64,000 bases of DNA, from positions 39,438 to 103,437 of the forward strand of contig VZTI01003104.1 in the NCBI GenBank assembly GCA_013397865.1, read 5' to 3'. Below are positions 21,501 to 33,421 of the stretch, in pieces. The stretch's first letter is position 1. Every line of letters begins with the position of its first letter. The notes below the pieces were generated by a model. It saw only the letters and a program-made list of their open reading frames with translations, had not been told where the DNA came from and did no database searches. The position numbers and the translations under genes were made by a program. The DNA comes from Struthidea cinerea. Its lineage: Eukaryota; Chordata; Aves; Passeriformes; Corcoracidae.

Positions 21501-23533
21501 GCTGAAAAGGCTGTTCTGGCAAAAACGTGCCCTCACGGTGATACAATTGTTCAAGGAAAACATTTCCCGTTTTTTTTCCTGGCACGGCTCTAGGCAGTTT
21601 CCTGAGCGGAGCAGTGACCACAGCCAGAGGCCTCGTGGCCACTCGTGCAGTGACTGTGGGACACCCTTCACCTCGGCTTTGTGGGCTCCAAGTGGGACAT
21701 CCTTCACCTTCCCGACAGCAGAATTGCAGCAACTCATCCTGGGAACGCTGCCAGGCTGCAGGACCAGTCTCACGGAGCCACTCGGGAGCCCAAGGGTGTC
21801 CCTGCTGCCTTGGTGGCCCCCTCCTCGTGACCCCACATGACCTGTGCACCCTCGTGTCCCAGCACTGGTCTGACACCTTCCGTTGTGGTTGGACAAACCC
21901 CGGCAGGGAAGCTGCCGACTCCCTCCTTCCCTCTGTGATGTGCGGGGAAGTGGCTCACACATTTCTCTCTTTCTGGGCTGTGCTCATCACAACAGGTCTG
22001 CCCTACTTCCTCCCTGGAGGAGTGTTTATCCAGCTACAGGATTAGTGGGTCTGCAGTATCACAGAGGGAGCAGCAGCAAGACTGAGACAATGGTGAGGAA
22101 AAAGATGGCTTTGGCCTTATTTCTGTTGGCCTTGGGAGATGCTCAGAGTGGGAGCGATGTCAGAATGGGGAGAGATGCAGACCCTCCAGGCTCTGTGGCA
22201 CTGAGCTACTCTCAGCTTCCCCCAGACACGTGAACACCTTGGACAGGCGGGATCATGGCGTCCAACGGGTCCCATTTGCAAAAATAAGTGCTAATAAATG
22301 AGTGGGCGGTGATGAAGAGGCAGCAGCCAGTCTGACAGCTTGGCGGGGTGTCCAGCTCAATGACAGCCAGGCTGTTAATGACCCAGGCTCTGAGAATGGG
22401 TGAGAACCAACCTGCTGCAAGCACACTGCAGTCCCACTGCCGAGGTATCTAGGTATTCCTGTTGCATATCAGGCAACAGAAGCAGCAGGGAAGGAAAGCC
22501 AAAAATTCATGGAACCTGCGGTCTAGGGAAGGCGCAGCTCCAGCCTAGCAATGGGTCAGGCCAGTTGTTCCTCTGTGACAGACAGTGATTGCTGAAGGAC
22601 TGGGGGGAAGTCTTTTCTTAGAGGTTTTGGTGCTCACATGCAGCATGGAGCATCAGACTTTTAATCCTTCCCACGCAAAAGGGAGTTTTAACACCAGGAT
22701 CTGCAGGAAGGTGTTACCACTTTCTCCTGTTGATGCTGTTCCTGTTCCTGCAGGACCCCAGTGAAATGCCCTGGTGGGTGATGACTAGAGCACACCCAGG
22801 AGTGTTGAGCATCCCATGATGAACACTTAAATAGCATCAGGAGGAGCAAAGCTGGAACATGTTGGATGCAGAATCTCCTAGGAAGGGCTACTATCCCATG
22901 CTGAGTTTCCCACAGCTGATAATGCTGCAACCAGTGAGTGGCTGTTTGACAGGAGGGAGAGGAGGGTGGCTCCTTGCTGGTCTGAAAAGGAGGCCTTTGC
23001 TTCCCTTGATTTTCTCTGCACAGAAGTAAAACATCTTATATTCATTATTACAAGTAACTTTATTGGTTCTGAACGGAACACTAATGGAGGAAGGCCTAAA
23101 AACCCACCAAAGCTATTTTTTATCAGTTTGGATGCAAATCACTTCCTTCTTTTCTTCTTCTAATGCCTGGGAGTTCTTGCCATAAGTTTTAAGGAGCAAT
23201 ACATGATGGTGGCACCACTGAATGCCGTCAGCTCCAAAATCCCCAGGGACAGGGTTTTAACGTGGGCTGCAGGGAGTGAAGATGATGACTTGGTGTTAGA
23301 AGAGGGATGCTGTCCTGGGGCAATGTGGGGTGAAGCGTGAGCCCATAGTCCCCACATTCTTCACATCCAGGAGTCCCCCCAGCTCGTGGTATGTTTTGCA
23401 TTGGAGAATCAGTGTCGTGTCACCAAAACCAGATGTGTATCACTGATTGGGGAATGCATTTGCAGAAACTTTCTGTAAATTCCACATGTCCTCAAATTGG
23501 CCACAGGCCATCAAGCTTCCAGGGAAGTGGCCT
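21500..23533. other. Intergenic, upstream of RAB11B
   Basis: No supported gene. A short near-repeat (gtgggacacccttcacctcgg / gtgggacatccttcacctt) lies at 21656-21710. Confidence 0.5.
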
Positions 23534-23712
23534 GAGGTCCCACCTGGGTCAGCACACTGGTAAGGAAACTCCCCAGTCAGACCATTCAGATCCTGCTCTG
23601 GGGGTCCCACTGGCACCGCCCCAGACTGGCACTGCTGCGATCAAAGCCCCTTCACAGTGGTGCCTCCAGCGACCCCACAGGCCCCGTGGGACTCCCTGCA
23701 CACCCCACACTC
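23534..23712. repeat. Diverged direct repeat, left copy
   Basis: About 180 nt matching 28770-28950 in the same orientation. Shared blocks include ggtcccacc, taaggaaact, ctggcac-gccccagact and caaagccccttcacag. The pair brackets the retrovirus relic and its CR1. It may be LTR-derived or an older dispersed repeat. Confidence 0.7.
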
Positions 23713-24349
23713 CCCCAGTCAGACCAGCTCCTCTCACCGGCTCAGCCCCAGCTTCCCACAGCACAGTCCCAGACTCCGGTTCCTTTGTGGTGCAGCGACA
23801 CAGAACAGCTCGGGCTGGTGCCCCTGGGGAGGGACCCTGGCCAAAGCTCCCCTAGGCTGGGCCCCCTCCCAGTCTGTGCCCATCCTGATGCTGATGTTTA
23901 GCCCAGCTCCTGTTCCTGGCTCCTGCAGAGTCTCGGGGTAAGTGGCCACCCCCCATCTGGTTCCCTAGGGCCCTGAGCCCTTGGTCAGGCAAAGGGTCAG
24001 TGCCAGGTCCTGGCCCCTTGCCAGGGACTCTAGCCATTCCCCCCACTGTAAGCGCAGCCTGCAGTTTGTGCTGCAGCTCCCCGAGCTGGGCACTGGAGCA
24101 TTCCACAACAGCCCTCCCTTTGTTTTAGTGGAGCACACCTGCTAATATATTGAAAGGAAGAAGAAAAAACTTTCAAGGCATTTGAGTACTGCCCTTATAT
24201 GCAAAGTTATCACAAGTAAAAAACATAACAGAATTAAGGCCAACAGGGTGAAGTACAACATAGACTCCTGTGCACAAATACTTAAAAGATTGCCAACACA
24301 AAATCACAAAGGATTCTCAGAAGTCAGTTATTTATCAACCAGTTGATCG

Positions 24350-25330
24350 CAGAATCACAAGATTAATTAAGGTTGAAAAAGACCTCTGAGACCATCAAGT
24401 CCAAGCTATGATTGAGCACCACCTTGTCCACTAGAACAGAGCACTGAGTGCCACATCTAGACTTTTCTAGACTTCGGGAACAGTTACTCCAACACCTTTC
24501 CGGACAGCCCATTCCAGTATCTAATCACCCCTTCTCTGAAGAAATTCTTCCTAATGTCCAACGTAAACCTCCCCTAGTGCAGCTTGACACTGTGTCCTCT
24601 TGTCCTGTCGCTGGCTGCCAGGGAGAAAAGCCCAACTCCCACCTGGTTCCACCCTCTTGTCAGGGAGTTGTGGAGAGCGAGAAGGTCCCCTCTGAGCCTC
24701 CTTTCCTCCAGGCTGAGCTCCCCCGGGAGCTCAGCTGCTCCTCATGAGACTCTTGCTCCAGACCCTTCCCCAGCATTGTTGCTCTTCTCTGGACTCACTC
24801 AGCACCAAAATGTCCTTCCTGAATTGAGTGGCCCAGAACTGCACACAGGACTCAGAGCTCTGCCTCACCAGTGCTAAGTTCAGGAGCAGAATCACCTCCC
24901 GGGTCCTGCTGGCCACACCATGGCTGGTACAGGCCAGGTGCCGTTGGCCTTCTTGGCCTGAACACTCCTGGGCTCATGTTCAGCCACTGTTGACCAGCAC
25001 CCCCAGGCCCTTCTCTGCCGGGAGCTTTCCAGCCACTCAACCCCAAACCTGCATCGCTGCAGGGGATTATTGTGACCAAAGTGCTGGACCTGGCAATTGG
25101 TCTTTTTGAGCCTCGTGCCATTGGTCTCGGGCCATGAATCCAGCCTGTGCAGATCCCTCTGCAAGGCCTTCTTACTCTGCAGCAGATCAACACTCCCACC
25201 CGTCTTGGTGTCGTCTGTGAATTTACTCAGGGTGGACTCAATCCGCTTATCCAGATCATCACTAAAGATACTGAACAGGACTGGGCCCACCACTGATCCC
25301 TGGTCACCACCAGTGAAAGTGATTGAACAG
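24350..25330 (-). mobile_element. CR1 LINE, 5'-truncated, inserted in a retrovirus relic
   Basis: About 1 kb. The 3' end is at 24350-24420 (reads aaggttgaaaaagacctctg on the plus strand). The minus strand from about 25330 encodes the end of CR1 ORF2: DQGSVVGPVLF, a catalytic-loop remnant FTDDTK, LQRDLHRLDSW and GHNNPLQR. The frame then shifts near 24900 and continues as ASRTREVI and CVQFWA. It is a dead copy, and its truncated 5' end abuts retroviral pol sequence. Confidence 0.92.
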
Positions 25331-25344
25331 ATCATCCACTGTTT

Positions 25345-27290
25345 GTTTGATGTGAGAATAGTGTATCCAATTTTTCTTACCTAAAACTTTAGCAGCAAAA
25401 TAGGAACAAAGTGAAACAGCACATGACCCCTCCTATCTAGGTCCTAATTTGGATTTTCTACAGAATACCTTATTTAAAATTCCATCTCCAGGCTGTATGT
25501 CATGTACCTGTATTTCAGGGGGTTGAGTTGATAACACTGAGCATACTTTGTTCTTTGAACTCTTTCTGCATAAATATGACACATTGGGTCAATCTCCATC
25601 CAATAAGTTGGTCATAGCTGGGATATAAGATCCTGGCATAGCTAAGTGCCTTCCAAAGAGAATTTCTGCTCGTGTCAGCCCTACGGCTTATCAGGGAGTA
25701 TTCTGGACATCCCACAGAGCTGAATTTAAGGCTTCTGGCCATTTCCAATTAGTGTATGTGCATATTTTCACTATCTTTTCTTTTAATGGTCTATTAATTC
25801 TCTCTACTTCTCCTGAAGACTATGAGAGATGTGGTATATGTAATTTCCTCTCTCTCCCTAAAGACTTGTACAGCTGATGGGTTATATTTGCTGTAAAATG
25901 AGCACCTCTGTCTGTTTCAATAAGCTCTGGAACCCTGAGTATCAGGTTTAACTTCCTTTAACCAGGCGTTTACTGCTCCTCCTGAGTCAGCCCTTCATGT
26001 TGGAAAGGCTCCTGCCCAGCGTGGCAGCTGATCTAATATCACCAGCAAACGTTTGTCCCCAGCTGGAGGTGACGTGTCCGTAGTCTCTGTGCAGCCACTG
26101 GAAAGGGAAGCAGGCCCGTGGTCACTGTCCAAACTCTGAACTTGGTCTGTTACACAAGAACTTTGGGCAAACTGGGCAGCTATGAGTAATTCATTTTGCA
26201 GCAGCATAAATTCCTGGAGCTGCCCACCCTTTTTGTCCCTCCATGGGCTTCACCCTGAAACCATCTCTCCACGGTGACTAAACATTTCTTTGGCAGACCA
26301 GTTTTTCTCCAGTTTACCATATTCCATCATCATTTTGAGTTGCCTCCCACTTTTCCCATCATCTCTTTCCTTCTGTTGAGCTGTCTTTCTCACACATAGT
26401 TTGAAATTCTGTCAAATTGGGCCTTTCAGTCCGGACAACCATTAGATAAAGTCACAGTGGCACAATAATCCCAGGGGCTGCCTGGCTGTGCCTTCACAGC
26501 TGCGTCAGCTGGGGCATTGCCTCTGCCAAGCCCTGTAATGCCTCTAGTGCAGGCTGGACAAGGTACTACAGCAATTTCTGCAGGGAATTGTACTGCTTCT
26601 AGCAAATTGTATATTTCTTCTCCATTGGATACTCTCTGTCCTGCTGATGTGAAAAATCCCTGCTCTTTCCATAACATTCCTGCTGCATGACAAACACCAA
26701 AAGCATATCAAGTATCAAATGTACAGCTGTTGACTCATTTCCCTCTTCCCAGATGTGCAGCATGAGCCAAGGCTGCTCCCTGTGTGCTCCTCCTTGCTGG
26801 GAGCAGTTCTGCTTCTGTTACCTGTCCCTGGCACCCCCATGGACGGTCTACCCAGACCATGACTGTCCTTGCAGATAGCAGGATGAGCCCAGAACTAGAT
26901 CTGGGTTATGTGAGGGAACATCATTTAATGGAAATCTGCATCCCTTGCTCAGATTGGAGATGTGCTTCTCCATCGTCAGGTAAGGCATTCGGCTCACTGG
27001 ATTCAAGGTGTTGCATCTTTTTAAGAGTGTCTGCTGTTAGGAGGATTCGTTGTTGTGATAGAACTGGGGTTGGACACTGTTCCAACAGTATCTCCACCTC
27101 GTGTGGGACATGGACTGTTGCAGGATGTCCCAGGGTAAGGGGGTGGCTTCTCTCTAATGTTGTTGCTGCTGCTGCCACCGATTTATGACAGGCTGGTGCT
27201 CCCACTGCGACTGGATCCAGAGGAACTGAGTGATGTGTGACCAGTCTCTGGTGGGGTCCCACTTTCTGTGTTACCACTCCAGTGGCCATT
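25345..27290 (-). mobile_element. Endogenous retrovirus pol relic (connection, RNase H, integrase)
   Basis: On the minus strand, from high to low coordinates, broken frames resemble the end of reverse transcriptase/connection and start of RNase H (26921-27290), the rest of RNase H and its border with integrase (26426-26677 and nearby), and the C-terminal integrase (25515-25800, continuing to about 25345). The pattern suggests a class I (gamma-like) element. It contains stop codons (a double stop in the integrase part) and frameshifts. Gag, protease, the polymerase core and env were not seen. It ends at a CA/TA microsatellite on one side and a CR1 insertion on the other. It cannot encode a working enzyme. 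Confidence 0.75.
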
Positions 27291-27301
27291 TCTTTATGCC
27301 C

Positions 27302-27335
27302 ACCCACACACACACACATATATGCATATATAACA
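27302..27335. repeat. (CA)n(TA)n microsatellite
   Basis: ACACACACACACACA followed by tatatgcatatata at the upstream edge of the retroviral relic. Confidence 0.9.
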
Positions 27336-28234
27336 TTTTTTTCAGTAGCAAAAGTCTTTTCCTTTCCTTTTCACTGAAGAGGCAATACAAAGCATTAGGC
27401 AATGGAACCCGTTTCCTGCTCAGGCAGGACTTTTTGCCCATTGTCCTCCTGGAAGAAAATGAAAGTTTTCCCCATGCCAATAGCAATAATATTAGTGTAA
27501 GAAGGTTTCCTGCTGCTTTGCGCACGCCACTAGTCCCGGCTGTGGGTGATGCCCTCCCTTCATGAATAGAACATAGCAGATCTTCAAGAACAGCTACAAG
27601 AGTTCTCCTTATTCTGGGGGAAGTCTTCAAATATTATTTGTATGTTTGCCATCCCTTCACCTAACATAAATGTACATGCAGAAAAATGTGCTTTTATAAA
27701 TATTCTTTTAGAAATACACACAAAAATAGCAACATTATAGGCAAGTGCATGTCCACAGGGAACCTCATATACATACAAAAATAAAGTGATGTTTGAGCTG
27801 ACACACACCTGGAGAACATGTGCCATGGTATTTCTAGTTTGCACCCCAACAATCCATTCAAACAGTTACAACTCAATCTGAATTCGCAAAAAATATGAGT
27901 TTCCCAGGAAAACGGATGCAAGCAGCACACATTTGGAAGCTGAGGTGCCTCTGTATGCAGATCTCCCCGAATCCTCCTTTTTGAGGAGGCTCCATGTGCA
28001 CAGTGACCCCGAGGGACCAGCTCCCTCCGGGGGTGTTTGTGCCCCAGAGACACGGCCCTCCTGGGAGCTGGAACAAAAGCTTTTCAGAAGCCCACAGAAA
28101 ATTTTTAAATCAACTCTTAGATTAAAATGTCTTGAAGGAATCACCAAACGTTAAAGACTGTCTCCAGCACACGATTTTTAATAGGTTCCCACTGTATCTT
28201 TTAAAATGCTTCAACCACTCTTCCTCAGCCTTTT

Positions 28235-28430
28235 TCCTCCGAGGCCAGCTCAGCCCAGCCCCCCGAGCACCCGCAGTCCCCGCAGGGCCACGGCCGGGCC
28301 GGGCTGTGCCCTCGGACCCCAGGCGCGCTGCTGCCGCTGCCGGACCCGCGGGGAACGGGAACCGCTGCGCTCGCAGCTGCCGCGGGCACCGCTCCGGGCA
28401 CAGCGCAGGATTGTCCTGCACAGCCTCGGC
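28235..28430. promoter_or_regulatory. Small CpG-rich patch
   Basis: About 200 nt dense in CpG (gccgggccgggctg, gcgctgctgccgctgccgga, gctgccgcgggcaccgctcc), isolated between RAB11B and ANGPTL4. It could be a minor promoter or enhancer, or GC-biased sequence. No gene is seen beside it. Confidence 0.3.
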
Positions 28431-28769
28431 CAAGGGCGGCTTCTTTTGCATGCCGGGGCTTATTCCTACCTTTTCAAGCACTAAGAGGGACTTGAACCAC
28501 ATTTTTACATGCTAACAAAAATATACTTTACCCCCTTCTGCGTGTGCCTCCCGAGGGGCTCCAGCCCCCGCAGGAGTGTCACCAAGTCTGAACAAAATGA
28601 TGCTCCAATAGAGGGGCCCAGGTCCACCCTTAGCATTTATATTGAGTGTGCTCAGGGAATTTGAACAGCCACGCTTAGGCTCCTCCCTGCCCCAAAGATG
28701 CAGGTGAACTCACCTGGTAGCAGTATTTGGGTGCTTGGAGAAGGAAGACTCCAAAGGTCCGGGTGGGAC

Positions 28770-28950
28770 CTGTGGGTCCCACCCGGATCGACAAACTGTT
28801 AAGGAAACTTTCCTGTCTGACCAGTCTGATGCCACTCTGGGCCCACTGGCACTGCCCCAGACTGTCACTGTTGGGACCAAAGCCCCTTCACAGCAGCAGC
28901 TCCAGTGAGCCCAGAGGGGCCCCTCGTGACTCTCCACACACCCCGAGCAC
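28770..28950. repeat. Diverged direct repeat, right copy
   Basis: Partner of 23534-23712, about 5.2 kb away. The sequence between caaagccccttcacagcagc and ctccacacacccc aligns with the left copy with small gaps. Confidence 0.7.
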
Positions 28951-31865
28951 ACCCTGCAGCTCTCTCTGCAGCCGCACACTGAGCCACCTGCACTGCCTGT
29001 GCTCCTCAACAGCCAGCGGGGGTCCTGCTAGCCCCAAATATTTTGTTAAACTCTGCTGGGACCCACACCCTGGAGAGCTGTCAGGTGTATGCCATCTGCT
29101 TCTTTTTCTAGCATGATAAAAACTTGCTCAAAACGGTCACCTAAGATGCTGAAGCTTGTCCTGAGAGCCTCAACCCTTGCAGTGACCCAGAGACACAGCC
29201 GCCTGCCTGGGATGCTTGAGCCAGGATTTGCCCTTCCCACCCTCTTAGTGGGATCTGAACCCCTGGGAGTCCATGAGCACCCTCAAGGAGCCACCGCAGA
29301 ACACTCTGCTTGGGAGGTGTCCCTGGTAAAGGCGCAGGTACAAAGCTGTGCCACAAGAAACTCAATTTGTGCTCGGTGCTGCTGAGCTCCAGCAGCTGAA
29401 GCTACTGGGAGGACTGGGAGAGTCCTGGCACCCCTGTGTCTGCCAGGCACCCTCAGGCATTGGGAACCAGGGATGACTTTGAAAGTGTGACCCTTGCTGG
29501 TGCTGGTGAGGTCGAGTGCTGGGTTGGGGGTGTCTGGAGAGTGTTGGTGGGTGGAGAACTTTTCTCTTGCTTTTGGTTTGCTGTTCCTTGGCTGTTTGGC
29601 AGGTTTCTGTTCTCAGTGGGGTTTTGCCAATTTGCCTTTTTTGGTTTTGTACTGCTGCTGTGGTGCTACGTTGGTGGGGGGGGCTCGGGTGATGCCTCTG
29701 GCTTACTCACTGCAGCACCTTGGTGCCACGGATGCAGGGGTTCAGCCTGTCCATCCAAGCTAGTGCAGCTCTGTGTACACACAAACACCCTCCCTTTCTG
29801 CCAAAGAGCGATTTGGATTCCACTGTTGAATAAAAAAGGGCTTGAGGCCCTGCTATCCTGTCTCCCAATGGTTGTTGCTACCGTTCAGAGGGAGCTCTGT
29901 GCAGCAGGATGGGCCCATCCTCACTTTTTGGGGCCACAAACACAGCTGGGTTGGGATGTTGGTGCCTGATGCACGACTTCGTCTTGATCTAATGATGTTC
30001 TGTGAGAATCCCCGATCAATCTGCTTCTGCTGACGGCTCCACGCCCGGCACTGAGGGGTGCGCCAGCTCCATGCCACCCTGAGCACGGCCCCAGCCTATC
30101 CCAGAGTGCTGCTGGCCCCAAAAACCCCATCCCGCCCGTCCAGACCCTGCAGCCTTTGGTTTTACTCCATCCCCACCTTCAGCAGCAGCCCTTACCTCAG
30201 CCATCGCTGGGGTTTTGCTGGGGGGTCTTGCAGTCCCGGGTGGCTCATCCCACCGGGAGCTGCTGGCACGGCGGGACCCTGCAGCACCCACGGCCGGTTC
30301 CGGGAGCAGCAGCGCTCGGTACCTGGAGGACGCCTGCGCTCCGGCCGTGCTGGGGCTGCCGCTGTCGCTGGAGGGAGCCCCGTGGCAGCTCCCGCGAGCT
30401 GCAGTTGAAGTGGTTGTTAAAAGTGAAAGAGGTGGAGGATCTCAGATGACAGCAGAGACTCAGAACTGGCTTCTTCTGCAGAGGGACCTTGAAAGGGCCC
30501 CAGGGTGCCGCATGCTCCAGTGTGGCACCAGCGGCCCTGGCTGGCACTGACGCTGGGGGGATGTGGAGACTTGTGCAGCAGAACAGGCAGGACTGAGACA
30601 CACAAGAAAGCAGAAGCTGTGATCCCTAGGATGGGCAAGATTTAGGGCATTTAGCATTTGCCCATTTGGCATTTACCAAACCCTGGATGGTGTCTGATAC
30701 TGGCTAGCACCATCCACCAGGCAGCTCCTGTAGATCAAACATACAGGGGAGCAAACCCCAGGTGTGCCAAAAAAACCCCTGGCATTGAGTAAATGCAGAA
30801 GAGCTCCTTCACCAGCTTCTATTTGATGCATAAATCCCACATCAGTCTCATTACTTCAGCATCCAGACTAAAACATGCACTCCAGTATCTGCTGCTGCAC
30901 TCAGGGACTAAGCAAGTTTTGAATTAAGCAAAGGGAATATTAAAAATGCATTTCTGAATGCAAGAGTGAGCATAGAGCTGGGTATAATGGGCTGTTTGCA
31001 CAATTGTGCTTGGGGCTATCATTAACCCTGGGATTTCCCCCAGGGAAGCAGGACAGATGCAGGAGCTGGGGCCACATTTAGGTACATCAGGTATTTATAG
31101 AGCTGCTCAGGGGACTAGAGCAGTCTCATCTCTTCTTCCTGCAACGAAGAGTTTTTCTCTTCCTTCCTTAACCAGCCACAGAAGCAGCTATGCTCTTCTC
31201 CAGCTCTAGTATATTTGAGCTGGAGCAAAAAGATATATGGGATTGGGAGCACTGCTGGAATTTACCCCCATCACCTTAAAGGCCCCTGCTCCATCCCTGG
31301 CTCCTTTCATTCCTACATCTATAAACACCCCCCAGAAGTTACAATAAATGCTTTTGGGGACGACTACACACATGGGGTGTGAGCAGGCAAAAGGCTTCTA
31401 TTTAGTGGGGCTTGTCCTGAGCAGCTCTGACTTTGATGGGCCTGGAGCACCCAGACCTTCAGCCTCTGCTCATTTTCAAAGAATTGAGCAAGGATTCTTT
31501 TCAAAGAATTAGCACAGGCTTTTCCAGCCACCTCCATGGACTATCCCCTTCATGCAAAGGTCTGCCATCAGGGAGTAAGAAAACCCAACACATCAGCACT
31601 TACAAACTTGCTGCCCCACAGCCTAAGTTCCAGGAAGAAAAGAAGTTTAGGAGCCCATAAACTTCAAGCAGACTGAAAGCCTGCTGCTGGGCGCTATAGT
31701 AGCAATTTATCTCGGAGCTCCATAAGGCTACAGCTGAAAATGGAGGCCAGAAGGGAGCCGAGTGCTCAGGTCACACTTCCAACAAGGGAAGTTTTCAAAT
31801 GCAGAGTCCTCACAATGCTCCCACACACCTGCCACAGGTAAACCATCAGGAAAATAATCCAGGCA
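28951..31865. other. Intergenic between the ERV locus and ANGPTL4
   Basis: No supported coding exon; one CpG-rich patch at 30265-30405. Confidence 0.5.
30265..30405. promoter_or_regulatory. Small CpG-rich patch
   Basis: About 140 nt with many CpG (cacggccggttccgg, ctgcgctccggccg, cccgcgagctgc), about 1.6 kb beyond the ANGPTL4 3' end. Function unknown. Confidence 0.25.
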
Positions 31866-33239
31866 GGACACTTAAAGGCTTGTTTTTATTAAAAGACATC
31901 TTCAGAAAAGATATTTTAGTACAAAAAAAGTTTAAAATACACAAACTACACTTGCTTTCCTTTCCAGCATCAACATTTATAAATTACACCACATTGTTAT
32001 TAACACTGCATTTAAATATGAAACCAAATTGAAACACAGAATTCATCAACAAGGTCCAACATCCTACAAACAACTATGTACAGTATTTAGCAGCTAGGAG
32101 CTCTAGCACAGTAGTCAATATGACTTCAATAGGGCAGGATGCTTGGGAAGCCCCAAGACTGCAGCTTGGCCTGTAAGTTTTCAGGGACTGTTTTGGCCAC
32201 CTCTCCCCAGACACCCACCCCAAAGGCAGAGGTGATGCCACACATCCTGGTACACACCTGATGAGCTGTGGCTCTTGCAGAGAAACCCTGCTGTCCCCTG
32301 GCCTTGTAGTGCTGGGACACACACATGGGACAGGTCCAGTCACTCTGCAAAGCATGAGGGGTCTGGCAGAAGAAGGCAGCCCCTACACTTCTGGGGGGCT
32401 GACAGTGGCAGCAGGGCTGGTCCCACCCAGGGACAGCCACTGCTCTGTATCTGCGCTGCCCCACTGCTCGTCCTACCCACCCCCAGCAGCACTGGCAGGA
32501 TCCAGGCAGAGCTCCAGACAGCTCCCCAGGACCTGGCCACTCAGGCAACCAGCTGCAGGATCTCGCCCATCAACCTTAGAGCTGGAAGCAGGTTTCCCAG
32601 CTCCCAGGAAATTCCAGCACAGCCAGAAATACAGGTCTTCAAAGGGAAGGCAAGTGAGCCTGAGGTCCCCTTCTGCACTGGTCACCCTCAGCCCTCCCAC
32701 CAAGCCCTGTACCTCAGGGGGACAGGGGCAGCACAGATGGAGCAGCCTGAGGCTCACTGCCCCCAGACCCAGCAAGGGAAGGAGGCTCCAGGGGCTCTCA
32801 CAGGAGGGTATGTGGGACATCATCTGGGAACAACAGTGAAAGACAGGACACAGCAAGACTCCACACCCAATGCTATGGTCCAGAGCAGTGAGACACTTCA
32901 CATGCCCCGCCTGCCCCAGGCCCAGCTCATCAACACAGTACAGAAATGTTAAGACAGAATAGAAAGCACCAGACAATTTGAACGTCCCACAGCAGCACAC
33001 GGCAGGTCAGAAGACCCTCGTGCATGCTCTGGAGGTGGATCTCCGTCCTGGTAGCTCCTCTTCAGGTTTGGGAGCTCCCATCCAGGGGTTTTGGCAACAT
33101 GGAGCTGTTTTACTTCTAGCGAGGAGCAGTGTCGTGCCTCTAAAGGGCTTCTAACCAAGGAAGGGGGGATTGTTTTCTGTAAACACCAAGTGATGGAGCT
33201 CAGGTCCATGCTCCACAGAGAAAGTCTCAAGTAGCAATT
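31866..33239 (-). other. ANGPTL4: ANGPTL4 3' UTR
   Basis: About 1.37 kb of non-coding sequence after the stop, ending near an AATAAA at 31885-31890. The last few hundred bases (31880-32110) are AT-rich with ATTTA-like pieces, as in UTRs of regulated, unstable mRNAs. The end point is inferred. Confidence 0.6.
31885..31890 (-). terminator. Poly(A) signal, probable ANGPTL4
   Basis: The minus strand reads TTTTAATAAAAACA, a canonical hexamer 1.35 kb past the ANGPTL4 stop. It is the first well-placed one noticed. Confidence 0.6.
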
Positions 33240-33421
33240 TCAGGGCTCTGCTTCCAGTGCTGCAGGCTGGATTTTCATGATGGTTGACTTCAGGGGATAG
33301 TACCTGCCCTTCCATGTCTTCCAGAAGATGCCCTGCTTGCGTTCGTGCCTCTGCCGGGGGATGGAGCGGAAGTACTTCCCATTGAGGTTGGCATGGCCAC
33401 AGGTGCTGAACCACCAGCCAC
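33240..33421 (-). CDS. ANGPTL4: ANGPTL4 exon 7 with stop
   Basis: Last coding exon after acceptor cttgtag. It encodes GWWFSTCGHANLNGKYF, then IFWKTWKGRYYPL and a tail ending LEAEP, with TGA at 33240-33242. The residues and length match the conserved end of angiopoietin-like proteins. Confidence 0.96.

Noticed and set aside
20035..21876. Frames of 300-600 codons across the 20396-21266 gap
   Set aside because: Most of the length is N; flanking residues show no domain.
22080..22233. Plus-strand frame with a signal-peptide-like start (MALALFLLALGDAQS)
   Set aside because: It stops after about 50 codons with no recognisable donor or partner exon. Hydrophobic starts of this length occur by chance.
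24892..25335. 147-codon minus frame as a host gene
   Set aside because: It is the reverse-transcriptase tail of a CR1 LINE.
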